Assembly (NCBI RefSeq): GCF_016806835.2 | Contig: NZ_CP086111.1 | Location: forward strand, 3,651,471-3,715,470 | Direction of reading: 5' to 3' | Length of the DNA stretch: 64,000 nucleotides | Source of the DNA: Skermanella rosea | GTDB lineage: Bacteria; Pseudomonadota; Alphaproteobacteria; Azospirillales; Azospirillaceae | In this document: one piece after another, positions 1-8,168 of the stretch | Numbering within the stretch: the stretch's first letter is position 1 | Layout of the letters: the number at the start of each line of letters is the position of its first letter | Made by a program: the position numbers and the translations under genes | The notes under the pieces: model-generated | What the model saw: the letters and a program-made list of their open reading frames with translations, nothing else | Told to the model about the DNA's origin: nothing | Database searches by the model: none

Positions 1-1
1 C

Positions 2-133
2 TATAGCCTTACCCCTCTGGGTCGCAGCCTTGCCGAGGCCCTCGTGCCGCTCTGCGCTTGGGGGACGGAGCACATGGCGGAGGTCAGCCGGGTCTTCGCT
101 CAACGGGAAACCTGGAAAACCAAAGAACGGTAA
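2..133 (+). CDS. HxlR-family transcriptional regulator, C-terminal fragment (cut by window edge)
   Basis: The frame is open from the window edge to TAA at 131-133 and encodes the last 43 residues of a protein. It begins YSLTPLGRSLAEAL and continues through LCAWGTEHM, which is the typical end of the winged-helix domain of HxlR/MarR-like regulators (wing strand, then the last helix with the conserved Trp-Gly). The start and the DNA-recognition helix lie outside the window, so its target cannot be stated. It converges on the cupin gene. The family call rests on this short motif only. Confidence 0.6.
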   Translation, partial: YSLTPLGRSLAEALVPLCAWGTEHMAEVSRVFAQRETWKTKER

Positions 134-173
134 ATGGTCGCTACCGTGTCGTGATTACTGGAAGCCCATCCCC

Positions 174-686
174 CTACGGCCGCTGCCAAAGGTCGCACAG
201 GGGGCCGTTCCGGCCGGTCACCGGGTCAGTATCGGGGAAGCCCAGCCCGGCCATCTTCTCCGCCTCCGCGTCGGTCGGCGCCTCCCGGCTGATGTCCCAG
301 TCCTGGCCGGGCGGGTAGGCGCCGACCACCAGGAAGTCAGGGCTGGCGTCCAGCCGGCAGTGGCCGGTGCCCGCGGGGAGGACGGCCACGTCTCCGGCCG
401 TCACCGCGACCTCCTGCCCGTCCGGGCCGCCGAGCATCAGTCTCGCCAAGCCGGCGGCGAACCCGAGCACCTCGTGCGCCGCGGGATGGTAATGGTGGTA
501 GGGGAAGACGCCGTTCCGCCACTGCGCCGGCCAGCCATTGCGCCCGAACAGCGCCTCGAAGCCGGATGCCGTTTCCTCGGCGGATCTGCCCGCGATCACG
601 CCCCGATAGAGCAGGACGGGAAGAACCGGGTTGTTCGGCACCCAGCCGTTCCGGGTAAGCAGCAGGGTTTCAGGTCGTCCGGGCAT
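174..686 (-). CDS. Small cupin-domain protein
   Basis: A 170-residue soluble protein. The segment [16 protein letters not shown] followed by [13 protein letters not shown] matches the two halves of the cupin metal-binding motif (clustered His plus a Glu, then G-D-x-x-x-x-P-x-G-x-x-H). It is therefore a single-domain beta-barrel that probably binds a metal, as in the uncharacterised YjlB-like cupins. The ATG at 686 was chosen because AAGGGAAC sits just upstream; a start 18 codons earlier is open but has no ribosome binding site. The substrate is unknown. It is convergent with the HxlR fragment and divergent from the UxaA-family gene. Confidence 0.8.
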   Translation of the reverse strand: MPGRPETLLLTRNGWVPNNPVLPVLLYRGVIAGRSAEETASGFEALFGRNGWPAQWRNGVFPYHHYHPAAHEVLGFAAGLARLMLGGPDGQEVAVTAGDVAVLPAGTGHCRLDASPDFLVVGAYPPGQDWDISREAPTDAEAEKMAGLGFPDTDPVTGRNGPLCDLWQRP

Positions 687-771
687 GACTTCCGTTCCCT
701 TCGAAGATCGTTGAGTCGGATCTTGATAACACCACGTCATCCGATTCGATCACCGGGCCTGGTCACAAAGA

Positions 772-800
772 TTGATTTTTGGATGCAAAGTCCATATTTT
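772..800 (+). promoter_or_regulatory. Candidate sigma-70 promoter of the UxaA-family gene
   Basis: TTGATT at 772-777 and TATTTT at 795-800 are separated by 17 bases, 64 bases before the ATG at 864. A short dyad (TGGA at 780-783, TCCA at 791-794) lies inside the spacer, where a repressor such as the nearby GntR protein could bind. Promoter strength and start point are not known from sequence. Confidence 0.45.
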
Positions 801-863
801 ACCGGCACACCAGATTTCAAGCGGGGCGCACGGCCCCGCGCACAGTCAGAGGAAGCGCCCGCG

Positions 864-2393
864 ATGGTTCAGGTTTCTCCCGTCATCCAATTGAATCCGC
901 TCGACAATGTCGCGGTCGCACGGGTGAAGCTCGCGCCCGGGACCGTGCTCGACGGGTTCGGGATCACGGTCGCGGACGCGGTGCCGCAGGGGCACAAGGT
1001 CGCCGTGACGGGCATCGCCGAGGGGGAGCCGGTGCGCAAGTACGGCCAGATCATCGGCGTCGCCAGCGCCGGGATCGCTCCGGGGCAGCATGTCCATACC
1101 CAAAACCTGGAGATGCGCGACGTCGAGCAGCACCATGATTTCGGCGTGGACGCACGGGAACCCGATTACATCCCCGAGGACCGGCGGGCACGCTTCATGG
1201 GGTATCGGCGGGCAAACGGCAAAGTCGGGACGCGGAACTACATCGCCGTCATTTCCTCGGTGAACTGCTCGGCCACGGTTTCGAAGGCCGTCGCCGACCA
1301 CTTCAACCGGATGGGCGGGCTGGAAGGGCGGCGCAACATCGACGGCGTCGTGGCCCTGACCCATGGCGGCGGCTGCGCCATGAACACCCAGGCGGAGGGA
1401 TACCGCTACCTGACCCGCACCATCTGGGGATACGCGACCCACGCGAATTTCGGCGGCGTGGTCATGATCGGCCTGGGCTGCGAGACCAACCAGATCTCGC
1501 TGATCAAGGAAATGTACGGCCTGACGGAGTCGCCGAACTTCCGCACCATGAACATCCAGGGGGTCGGCGGCACCCGCAAGACCATCGCCAACGCGATCGA
1601 CGTGATCGGCGGGATGCTGGACGAGGTGGATTCGGCACGCCGCACCTCCGAGCCGGTGTCGGAACTCACGCTCGCGCTGGAATGCGGCGGCTCCGACGGC
1701 TATTCCGGGATTTCCGCGAACCCGGCCCTGGGGTACGCGTCCGACCTGCTGATCCGGCACGGCGGCACGACGATCCTCAGCGAGACGCCGGAGATCTACG
1801 GAGCCGAGCATCTGCTGACCCGCCGCGCCGCGTCGCCGGAGGTGGCCCGCAAGCTGCTGGAGCGGATCGAGTGGTGGCGCGACTACGCCGAGCGCAACAA
1901 GGCGGAGTTGAACAACAATCCCTCCTACGGCAACAAGGCCGGCGGGCTCACCACGATCCTGGAGAAGTCGCTGGGCGCGGTCGCCAAGGGCGGCAACTCG
2001 CGGCTCAACGCGGTGTACGAATATGCCGAACCGGTGAAGGAGAAGGGGTTCGTCTTCATGGACTCGCCCGGCTACGACCCGGTAGCCGTGACCGGCCAAG
2101 TCGCCAGCGGCGCCAACATGATCTGCTTCACCACCGGCCGCGGTTCCACGTCGGGCTTCAAGCCGACGCCGTCGATCAAGCTGGCCACCAACAACGCCAT
2201 GTACGAGCACATGGCCGAGGACATGGACATCAACTGCGGCGGCATCGTCACCGGCGACGAGACCATCGAGCAGTCCGGGCAGCGGATCTTCGACAAGATC
2301 GTCTCCGTGGCGTCGGGCGAGCGGACCAAGAGCGAGGAGTACGACTACGGCAACAACGAGTTCGTGCCCTGGCAGGTCGGCGCGGTGATGTGA
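864..2393 (+). CDS. UxaA-family sugar-acid dehydratase (altronate/galactarate dehydratase type)
   Basis: This 509-residue protein has an N-terminal SAF-like domain (about residues 10-100) followed by the large UxaA/GarD catalytic domain. Characteristic blocks are THGGGCAMN, LECGGSDGYSGISANPALG, ETPEIYGAEHL and NCGGIVTGDETIE. Family members are iron-dependent and remove water from altronate, galactarate or related aldonates to give 2-keto-3-deoxy acids. The length matches UxaA (about 500 residues). The start at 864 follows AGAGGAAG; the open frame upstream has no start signal. It converges on the GntR gene, and the downstream operon holds the next steps to alpha-ketoglutarate. The exact substrate cannot be read from sequence. 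Confidence 0.85.
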   Translation: MVQVSPVIQLNPLDNVAVARVKLAPGTVLDGFGITVADAVPQGHKVAVTGIAEGEPVRKYGQIIGVASAGIAPGQHVHTQNLEMRDVEQHHDFGVDAREPDYIPEDRRARFMGYRRANGKVGTRNYIAVISSVNCSATVSKAVADHFNRMGGLEGRRNIDGVVALTHGGGCAMNTQAEGYRYLTRTIWGYATHANFGGVVMIGLGCETNQISLIKEMYGLTESPNFRTMNIQGVGGTRKTIANAIDVIGGMLDEVDSARRTSEPVSELTLALECGGSDGYSGISANPALGYASDLLIRHGGTTILSETPEIYGAEHLLTRRAASPEVARKLLERIEWWRDYAERNKAELNNNPSYGNKAGGLTTILEKSLGAVAKGGNSRLNAVYEYAEPVKEKGFVFMDSPGYDPVAVTGQVASGANMICFTTGRGSTSGFKPTPSIKLATNNAMYEHMAEDMDINCGGIVTGDETIEQSGQRIFDKIVSVASGERTKSEEYDYGNNEFVPWQVGAVM

Positions 2394-2423
2394 GACTGGC
2401 GGCATTCAGGCCTGACTGGTCCA

Positions 2424-2453
2424 CGGGACCCCGCCGACGTCGGCAGGGTCCCG
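2424..2453. terminator. Hairpin terminator between convergent genes
   Basis: CGGGACCC (2424-2431) pairs perfectly with GGGTCCCG (2446-2453), and the loop contains a second palindrome, GCCGACGTCGGC. It lies between the stops of the UxaA-family gene and the GntR gene, so it could terminate both. There is no T-tract on either side. Confidence 0.5.
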
Positions 2454-2466
2454 CCTCAAGGGCCGA

Positions 2467-3474
2467 TCAGACCGCGAAGGCAGCTTCCTTGACGTAGGGA
2501 AGGTCGAGCGGCACGCCCATGGAGCGGGAGTGCCGCACCCGGTCCAGCACCTTCAGCCGCGCCTTGTCCAGGTGCTCCCTGGCTTGACGCGCCACTTCCG
2601 CCTCGTCACGCCGCATCATGGCCTGGATGATCCGCTGATGCTCGTGGAAGAACGGCTCCTCGTGGGGCAATGCGATCTCGCGGCCCAGCAGGTGCTTCCC
2701 GAAGATCAGGATGCAGCGCGTGCGCTTCAGCGCCTCGACCAGTTCCGGATTGGGGCAATGGCCGAGGCAGCGGACGTGCAGGTCAAGCTCCAGGTCGTCG
2801 AGTTCCTCCGCGGGCAGGTTCGGGTAGTGCTGCATCGCTTCGGACAATCGGCGGCCGACCCGCTCCAGCTCGCCCATGGGAATGGCGCCGGCGGCCTTGG
2901 ACAGGGCTATCGGCTCCAGGTGCTCGCGCAACTCGTACAGGCAATTGACCCGGTTCTCGTCCAGGGGGACGCTGTACCAGCGCGACCGCTCGTCCTTGAC
3001 GACCAGGCCGTTGACCTGGGCCAGCATCAGCACGTCGTGCATCACCGTGCGGCTGACGCCGTAATGGTTGGCCAACTCGTTCTCGTTGATCCGGAAGCGG
3101 CCGTGGAGCGAGCACCGGATCAGCTGGCTTTCGACCGGATCATGGATGCTCTCCAGCGCCCGCTCTTTCAGGCCGATCGCCTCCTGATCCTCCAGCCCCA
3201 GGGCCTTGGCGCTGATCGGCGTCCGGATCACGGTGCCCTGGTCGGTTCCCACGATGTAGCCCCGCCCCTCGAACCGGCTGATCATGCCGTCGGCGTGCAG
3301 CTGCGCGAAGGCCCGCTTGATCGGCCCGCGGCTCGATCCGACGAGGTTCGCCACGTGGGTTTCAAGCAGCAGTTGGCCTTTGGGAAGCATCCCGCAAAGG
3401 ATCGCCTCCTGAAGGAGCGCCGTGATCTTCGTGGTCAGGCGGCTGTCCTGTTGCTGGGTCTTCGCAGTCGTCAT
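2467..3474 (-). CDS. GntR-family regulator with two winged-helix segments and an FCD effector domain
   Basis: A 335-residue regulator. Residues ~8-75 form a GntR winged helix (ETHVANLVGSSRGPIKRAF is the recognition region). A second winged-helix-like segment lies at ~130-180 (ENELANHYGVSRTVMHDVL), followed by an all-helical FCD domain with the His/Asp positions used for metal and carboxylate ligand binding. FCD regulators usually sense sugar acids or other carboxylates, which fits its place between the dehydratase and the TRAP operon; it is probably their local repressor. The ATG at 3474 is used; in-frame starts at 3501 and 3531 (GTG) are possible and none has a clear ribosome binding site. 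Two HTH segments in one GntR protein are uncommon. Confidence 0.85.
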   Translation of the reverse strand: MTTAKTQQQDSRLTTKITALLQEAILCGMLPKGQLLLETHVANLVGSSRGPIKRAFAQLHADGMISRFEGRGYIVGTDQGTVIRTPISAKALGLEDQEAIGLKERALESIHDPVESQLIRCSLHGRFRINENELANHYGVSRTVMHDVLMLAQVNGLVVKDERSRWYSVPLDENRVNCLYELREHLEPIALSKAAGAIPMGELERVGRRLSEAMQHYPNLPAEELDDLELDLHVRCLGHCPNPELVEALKRTRCILIFGKHLLGREIALPHEEPFFHEHQRIIQAMMRRDEAEVARQAREHLDKARLKVLDRVRHSRSMGVPLDLPYVKEAAFAV

Positions 3475-3644
3475 CTTTCCCGTGCAGACTCTCAAAGCCA
3501 TGGTTGCGACGGCCGGACGCGGACACGGCACCGTTCAATATGGCACGGTGCCGAGCCCGCGCCATGGCCTCGCGTTCGAGCGGTCTCCTTGCCGCACCCG
3601 GAGGTGCCCCGGATTCGCCATCGGCGGAATCGGCCGCCCTCAGA

Positions 3645-3684
3645 AATGGCTATTGTCGGCAAAAGCCATTGATGCTAAGCATCA
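3645..3684. promoter_or_regulatory. Two adjacent inverted repeats, candidate GntR operator
   Basis: The 452-base gap between the divergent GntR and dctQ genes holds AATGGCT (3645-3651) paired with AGCCATT (3664-3670) over 12 bases. It is directly followed by a perfect 15-base palindrome centred on TGATGCTAAGCATCA (3670-3684). A further small palindrome CTCAGAACTGAG lies about 120 bases downstream. Their position suits control of the TRAP operon and of gntR itself. I see no convincing -35/-10 pair in the gap. Confidence 0.45.
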
Positions 3685-3926
3685 CACAGGGCGGTCGCCG
3701 ATGACAAGCAAATTGGGGGAGAGAGATCGGGCTTTCGTAGCCAAGAAGATGCCCATATGCAACACCGTCATCGGAGAACCGCACCGATGCGAAATGAAAA
3801 TTCACCTCAGAACTGAGTTTGCGATCACGGCGACAAGGGGCCGCTGGATTCGTACGACACGATTATTTTGCGTTCCGCCCAGAGCCGAGCCTTTCAAAAG
3901 AAGCGTTCGACTTCGGGAAGCGGAAC

Positions 3927-4493
3927 ATGGGGAGGCAAATGTCAAAGATAGCTGACGCCTACTTCGGCCTCATAAAGATCCTGATTGCGGTCTGCCTAGT
4001 CGTCATGGTCGTCCTGGTATTCGGCAACGTGGTCCTGCGTTACGGGTTCAACAGCGGCATCACCGAGTCTGAGGAACTTTCGCGCCTGCTGTTCGTCTGG
4101 ATGACTTTCCTCGGCGCGATCCTGGCGCTCCGCGACCACGGGCACCTGGGCATGGACATGCTGGTCAACCGGCTGCCGAAGGCCGGCAAGATGGCCTGCT
4201 TCTTCGGCAGCCACCTGATCATGCTCTACGTCACCTGGCTGCTGCTCGAGGGAAGCTGGGAGCAGACGATCATCAACATCGACGTCGCGGCCCCTTCCAC
4301 CGGCCTGTCGATGGGCCTGTTCTACGGCGTCGGTATCGTGTTCGGCGTATCGGTGATCACGATCCTGCTGGTCAACCTGGCACGCGCCGTGACCGGCCGC
4401 ATGAGCGACCGGGACCTGGTCACCGTCACCGAATCCGAAGGTGAAGTCGAGATCGCGGGCCTCCGGAACGACAGCAGGAGCACCCTCCCATGA
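3927..4493 (+). CDS. dctQ: TRAP transporter small permease (DctQ)
   Basis: An integral membrane protein of 188 residues with four predicted hydrophobic helices and the DctQ signature LLFVWMTFLGAILALRDHGHLGMD. DctQ pairs with DctM to form the membrane part of a TRAP transporter that uses a sodium or proton gradient to import carboxylates delivered by DctP. Two in-frame ATGs are plausible: 3927 (GGAAG six bases upstream) and 3939 (GGGGAGG only three bases upstream); 3927 is given. Its TGA overlaps the dctM ATG by four bases, indicating coupled translation. Confidence 0.93.
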   Translation: MGRQMSKIADAYFGLIKILIAVCLVVMVVLVFGNVVLRYGFNSGITESEELSRLLFVWMTFLGAILALRDHGHLGMDMLVNRLPKAGKMACFFGSHLIMLYVTWLLLEGSWEQTIINIDVAAPSTGLSMGLFYGVGIVFGVSVITILLVNLARAVTGRMSDRDLVTVTESEGEVEIAGLRNDSRSTLP

Positions 4494-5770
4494 CCATCAC
4501 GATCTTCCTGGGGTCCCTGCTGGGGGCAATGGCCATCGGCACCCCGATCGCCTTCGCGCTGCTGCTGTGCGGCGTGATGCTGATGTTCCATCTCGACCTT
4601 TACGACGCCCAGATCGTGGCGCAGAACGTGATCAACGGCGCCGACAGCTTTCCGCTGATGGCGGTCCCGTTCTTCATGCTGGCCGGCGAGATCATGAACG
4701 CCGGCGGCCTGTCGCGCCGCATCGTGACCATCGCCATGGCGCTGATCGGTCATGTCAGGGGCGGTCTCGGCTATGTCGCGATCCTGGCATCCTGCGTCAT
4801 GGCCAGCCTGTCCGGGTCGGCCGTCGCCGACGCCGCGGCCCTGGGGGCGCTGCTCGTCCCCATGATGGTTCGGGCGGGCCACGACAGGGCACGGTCGGCC
4901 GGCCTGATCGCGTCCGGCGGCATCATCGCCCCGATCATCCCGCCCAGCATCGGCTTCATCATCTTCGGGGTCGCCGCCAACGTCTCCATCACCAAGCTGT
5001 TCCTGGCCGGCATCGTGCCCGGCCTGCTCCTGGGGCTCGGCCTGGTGTTCGCGTGGTGGCTGGCCGCCCGCAACGAAGATGTCGAGCCGCCGCCGCGCGC
5101 TTCACGCCGGGAACTCGCCCACGCCATCATCGACGGTTTCTGGGCCCTGCTGCTGCCGCTGATCATCATCGTCGGCCTGAAGATGGGCGTCTTCACCCCG
5201 ACCGAGGCGGCGGTCGTGGCGGCCGTCTACTCGCTGTTCGTCGCGACGGTGATCTACCGCGAACTGCGGCCGGCGCAGCTGTTCGAGCTGTTCGTGACCG
5301 CGGCCAAGACGACGTCGGTGGTGATGTTCCTGGTCGCCGCCGCCATGGTCTCGGCCTGGATGATCACGGTCGCCGACCTGCCGGGCCAGGTCACCGAGCT
5401 GCTGGAGCCCTTCATGGACAACCAGACGCTCCTGATGATCGCGATCATGCTGCTGGTGGTGATCGTCGGCACGGCCATGGACATGACGCCGACGATCCTG
5501 ATCCTGACGCCGGTCCTGATGCCGGTGATCAAGGAAGCCGGCATCGACCCGATCTATTTCGGCGTCCTGTTCATCATCAACAACGCGATCGGCCTGATCA
5601 CGCCGCCGGTCGGCGTCGTGTTGAACGTCGTGGCCGGCGTCTCGAAGATCAGCATGGACGAGCTGATCAGGGGGGTGTGGCCCTTCATGATCACCCACCT
5701 GATCGTCCTGGTCCTGCTCATCCTGTTCCCCATTCTCGTCACGGGGCCGGCAAGCTGGTTCTACGGCTGA
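4490..5770 (+). CDS. dctM: TRAP transporter large permease (DctM)
   Basis: A 426-residue, very hydrophobic protein with the usual 11-13 membrane helices of DctM. Diagnostic stretches are PLMAVPFFMLAGEIMN, SGGIIAPIIPPSIGFI and the repeat-related INNAIGLITPPVGVVLNV. It forms the transport path of the TRAP system. It overlaps dctQ by ATGA and is followed 58 bases later by dctP. The Q-M-P order with sugar-acid enzymes downstream implies an organic acid, probably an aldonate or aldarate, as substrate. Confidence 0.95.
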   Translation: MTITIFLGSLLGAMAIGTPIAFALLLCGVMLMFHLDLYDAQIVAQNVINGADSFPLMAVPFFMLAGEIMNAGGLSRRIVTIAMALIGHVRGGLGYVAILASCVMASLSGSAVADAAALGALLVPMMVRAGHDRARSAGLIASGGIIAPIIPPSIGFIIFGVAANVSITKLFLAGIVPGLLLGLGLVFAWWLAARNEDVEPPPRASRRELAHAIIDGFWALLLPLIIIVGLKMGVFTPTEAAVVAAVYSLFVATVIYRELRPAQLFELFVTAAKTTSVVMFLVAAAMVSAWMITVADLPGQVTELLEPFMDNQTLLMIAIMLLVVIVGTAMDMTPTILILTPVLMPVIKEAGIDPIYFGVLFIINNAIGLITPPVGVVLNVVAGVSKISMDELIRGVWPFMITHLIVLVLLILFPILVTGPASWFYG

Positions 5771-5828
5771 GCCCCGCCCCCTCGGCGGCAACGCCACCCA
5801 TCCGATCCAAGACAAGAGGAAACGTCCG

Positions 5829-6851
5829 ATGAAACAGTCGATCAAGACCGCGCTGGCCGGCCTCGCCCTGGCCGGCGCCCTGTTCACGGCCGGCACCGCC
5901 GCGGCCCAGGACATCCAATCGCGCAACTTCAAGGTCGCCTTCGTCCAGAACAACGACCACCCGCACGGCATCGGCGTGAAGAAGTTCGGCGAGCTGCTGG
6001 AGGAGAAGAGCGGCGGCAAGATGAAGGCCAGGGGCTTCGGCGGCGGCCAGCTCGGCGGCGACGCGCAGGTGATCTCCTCCCTCCAGGGCGGCGTGCTGGA
6101 CATGACGCTGGTCAGCCCCGGCCTGCTGACCGGCCTGGTCAAGGAATTCTCGGTCTTCGACCTGCCGTTCTTCTTCAACGACTACCGCGAGGTCGACGCC
6201 GTCATGGACGGCCCGGTCGGCACCCGCCTGCTGGAGAAGCTGCCGGAGAAGGGGCTGATCGGCCTGGGCTACTGGGACCACGGGTTCCGCAACCTCAGCA
6301 CCGCCAAGACGCCGATCAACAAGATGGAGGACATCGCGGGGCTGAAGGTGCGCGTGATCCAGATCCCCATCTTCATCGACACCTTCGCGGCGCTGGGCGC
6401 CAACCCGGTGCCCCTGCCCTTCCCGGAACTCTACACCGCGCTGGAGACCGGGACCGTGGACGGCCAGGAGAACCCGTTCGCCTCGATCGAGACCAGCAAG
6501 TTCTACGAGGTGCAGAAGTTCGCCGCGACCACCGGCCACGTCTACAACCCGCTGGTCGCCATCTTCAGCAAGCGCGTCTGGGACAAGCTGTCCGAGGACG
6601 AGCGCCGCATCGTCCAGGAGGCGGCCACCGAGGCCGGCCTGTACGAGCGTCAGGTCTCGCGCGAGGCGAACCAGAAGTCCATGCAGACCCTGCGTGACGC
6701 GGGCATGCAGATCACCGAGCTGCCGGCTTCCGAGATCGACCGCATGCGCGAGAAGGTCAAGCCGGTGACGGACAAATACGTCCAGAGCATCGGCCCCGAG
6801 CTTGTCAAGGAGATGCAGGCCGAGGTCCAGAAGGTGCGGGACGGCAAGTAA
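5829..6851 (+). CDS. dctP: TRAP transporter substrate-binding protein (DctP family)
   Basis: A 340-residue periplasmic binding protein. Residues 1-26 are a Sec signal peptide ending AAAQD. The mature part shows DctP blocks: FKVAFVQNNDHPHGIGVKKF, MEDIAGLKVRVIQ (the Arg that normally grips the substrate carboxylate), YTALETGTVDGQENPF and TGHVYNPLVAIFSK. It collects the acid in the periplasm and delivers it to DctQM. RBS AAGAGGAAAC lies just before the ATG. Binding specificity cannot be assigned from sequence alone. Confidence 0.93.
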   Translation: MKQSIKTALAGLALAGALFTAGTAAAQDIQSRNFKVAFVQNNDHPHGIGVKKFGELLEEKSGGKMKARGFGGGQLGGDAQVISSLQGGVLDMTLVSPGLLTGLVKEFSVFDLPFFFNDYREVDAVMDGPVGTRLLEKLPEKGLIGLGYWDHGFRNLSTAKTPINKMEDIAGLKVRVIQIPIFIDTFAALGANPVPLPFPELYTALETGTVDGQENPFASIETSKFYEVQKFAATTGHVYNPLVAIFSKRVWDKLSEDERRIVQEAATEAGLYERQVSREANQKSMQTLRDAGMQITELPASEIDRMREKVKPVTDKYVQSIGPELVKEMQAEVQKVRDGK

Positions 6852-6887
6852 AGGTCGGAACCGGGAAACCGGCGCTCGGAGAAATCG

Positions 6888-8168
6888 ATGAAACGGCGGC
6901 TTTACCAGGGAACCGACTTCCGGCGCGCGCAGAACATAGACGAGCTGCGCGCCGTCGCCCGCAGGCGCGTTCCCAACTTCTGCTTCGAGTATGTCGAGGG
7001 CGGCTCGGACGACGAGGTCACCCTGCGGCGCAACCGGTCGGTCTTCGAGGAGATCGGTTTCGTGCCGCGGACCCTGGTGGACGTCTCGGCCCGGGGACAG
7101 GCGGTCGACCTGTTCGGCAAGCCGTCGGCGGCGCCCTTCCTGATCGGCCCGACGGGCTTCAGCGGGTTGCTCGCCAAGGAGGGCGACCTGGCGCTCGCCC
7201 GCGCCGCCGCCGCGGCCGGCATCCCCTTCATCCTCAGCAACGCCTCGACCATGCGGCTGGAGGAGGTCGCGGAGCGGGCCGGCGGGCGCCTGTGGATGCA
7301 GCTCTACCTGTACCGGACGCGCGCCTTCGCGGCGAAGCTGGTGGAGCGGGCCAGGGCGGCCGGCCTCGAAGCGCTGGTGGTCACCACGGACAGCGCGATC
7401 TTCGGCAACCGGGAATGGGACCGGCGCAACTATGCCCGGCCCCTGAAGCTGAACCTGCGCAACACCATCGACGTGGCGCTCCATCCGCGCTGGATCCTCG
7501 ACGTGCTGGTGCCCGACGGCGTGCCGCGCTTCGCCAATCTGGGCGACCTGCTGCCGCCCGGCCAGGACAGCGTGCGCGGGGCGGCATCGGCGATCGCGAA
7601 GGAGCTGGACCCGTCGCTGGACTGGGCGGACATACGGTGGCTGCGCGACCTGTGGCCGGGCAAGCTGGTCGTCAAGGGCGTCATGACCGCCGAGGATGCC
7701 GCCCTGGCGGCGGAGTGCGGGGCCGACGGCATCGTGCTGTCGAACCATGGCGGCCGCCAGCTCGACGGCGCCGTCTCGACCATGGAGGTCCTGCCGGAGG
7801 TGGTGAGCGAGGTCGGAGGACGGCTGACGGTGATGCTCGACGGCGGCTTCCGCCGGGGTTCCGACATCGTCAAGGCACGGGCGCTGGGAGCGGATGCCGT
7901 GCTGCTCGGCCGAGCCACCACATACGGCCTCGCCGCCGGCGGCGAGGCGGGGGTCGCCCACGCGATCGGCATCCTGAAGACCGAAGTGGACCGCGTGGTA
8001 GGATTGCTCGGCTGCGCCGACCTGTCGCAACTCGACGATTCATTCCTGCGCTGGCCGGGCCGTCCGATGCCGCCGTCCAGGCACACCGGACCCGGGCGAG
8101 GCGTCCTGTCCCCGGTCGCCGGGCAGGCAACGAATTCCAATCATCAGAAGAGGGAGGCCCAACTATGA
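6888..8168 (+). CDS. FMN-dependent alpha-hydroxy-acid oxidoreductase
   Basis: A 426-residue enzyme of the lactate/mandelate dehydrogenase and glycolate oxidase family. The catalytic His lies in SNHGGRQLDGA. FMN-binding blocks are PTGFSGLLAKEGD near residue 87 and LDGGFRRGSDIVKARALGADAV near 320. It oxidises a 2-hydroxy acid to the 2-keto acid. The N-terminal YFEY-type motif (FCFEYVEGGSDDE) is intact. About 40 C-terminal residues beyond the usual end are low complexity. It overlaps the next gene by ATGA. In this operon it probably acts on the imported sugar acid or an intermediate, possibly together with the reductase that follows, which could allow inversion of a hydroxyl group. Confidence 0.88.
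   Translation: MKRRLYQGTDFRRAQNIDELRAVARRRVPNFCFEYVEGGSDDEVTLRRNRSVFEEIGFVPRTLVDVSARGQAVDLFGKPSAAPFLIGPTGFSGLLAKEGDLALARAAAAAGIPFILSNASTMRLEEVAERAGGRLWMQLYLYRTRAFAAKLVERARAAGLEALVVTTDSAIFGNREWDRRNYARPLKLNLRNTIDVALHPRWILDVLVPDGVPRFANLGDLLPPGQDSVRGAASAIAKELDPSLDWADIRWLRDLWPGKLVVKGVMTAEDAALAAECGADGIVLSNHGGRQLDGAVSTMEVLPEVVSEVGGRLTVMLDGGFRRGSDIVKARALGADAVLLGRATTYGLAAGGEAGVAHAIGILKTEVDRVVGLLGCADLSQLDDSFLRWPGRPMPPSRHTGPGRGVLSPVAGQATNSNHQKREAQL

Noticed and set aside
30-863. Long plus-strand open frame upstream of the UxaA-family protein (as if a 787-residue protein)
   Set aside because: It runs antisense through the cupin gene; homology and the ribosome binding site start at 864.
846-2405. 519-residue minus-strand open frame over the dehydratase gene
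   Set aside because: His/Arg/Val-rich shadow of the real gene typical for high GC; no family motifs.
5739-8030. 763-residue minus-strand open frame over dctP and the alpha-hydroxy-acid gene
   Set aside because: Antisense shadow of two well-supported genes, low-complexity composition.
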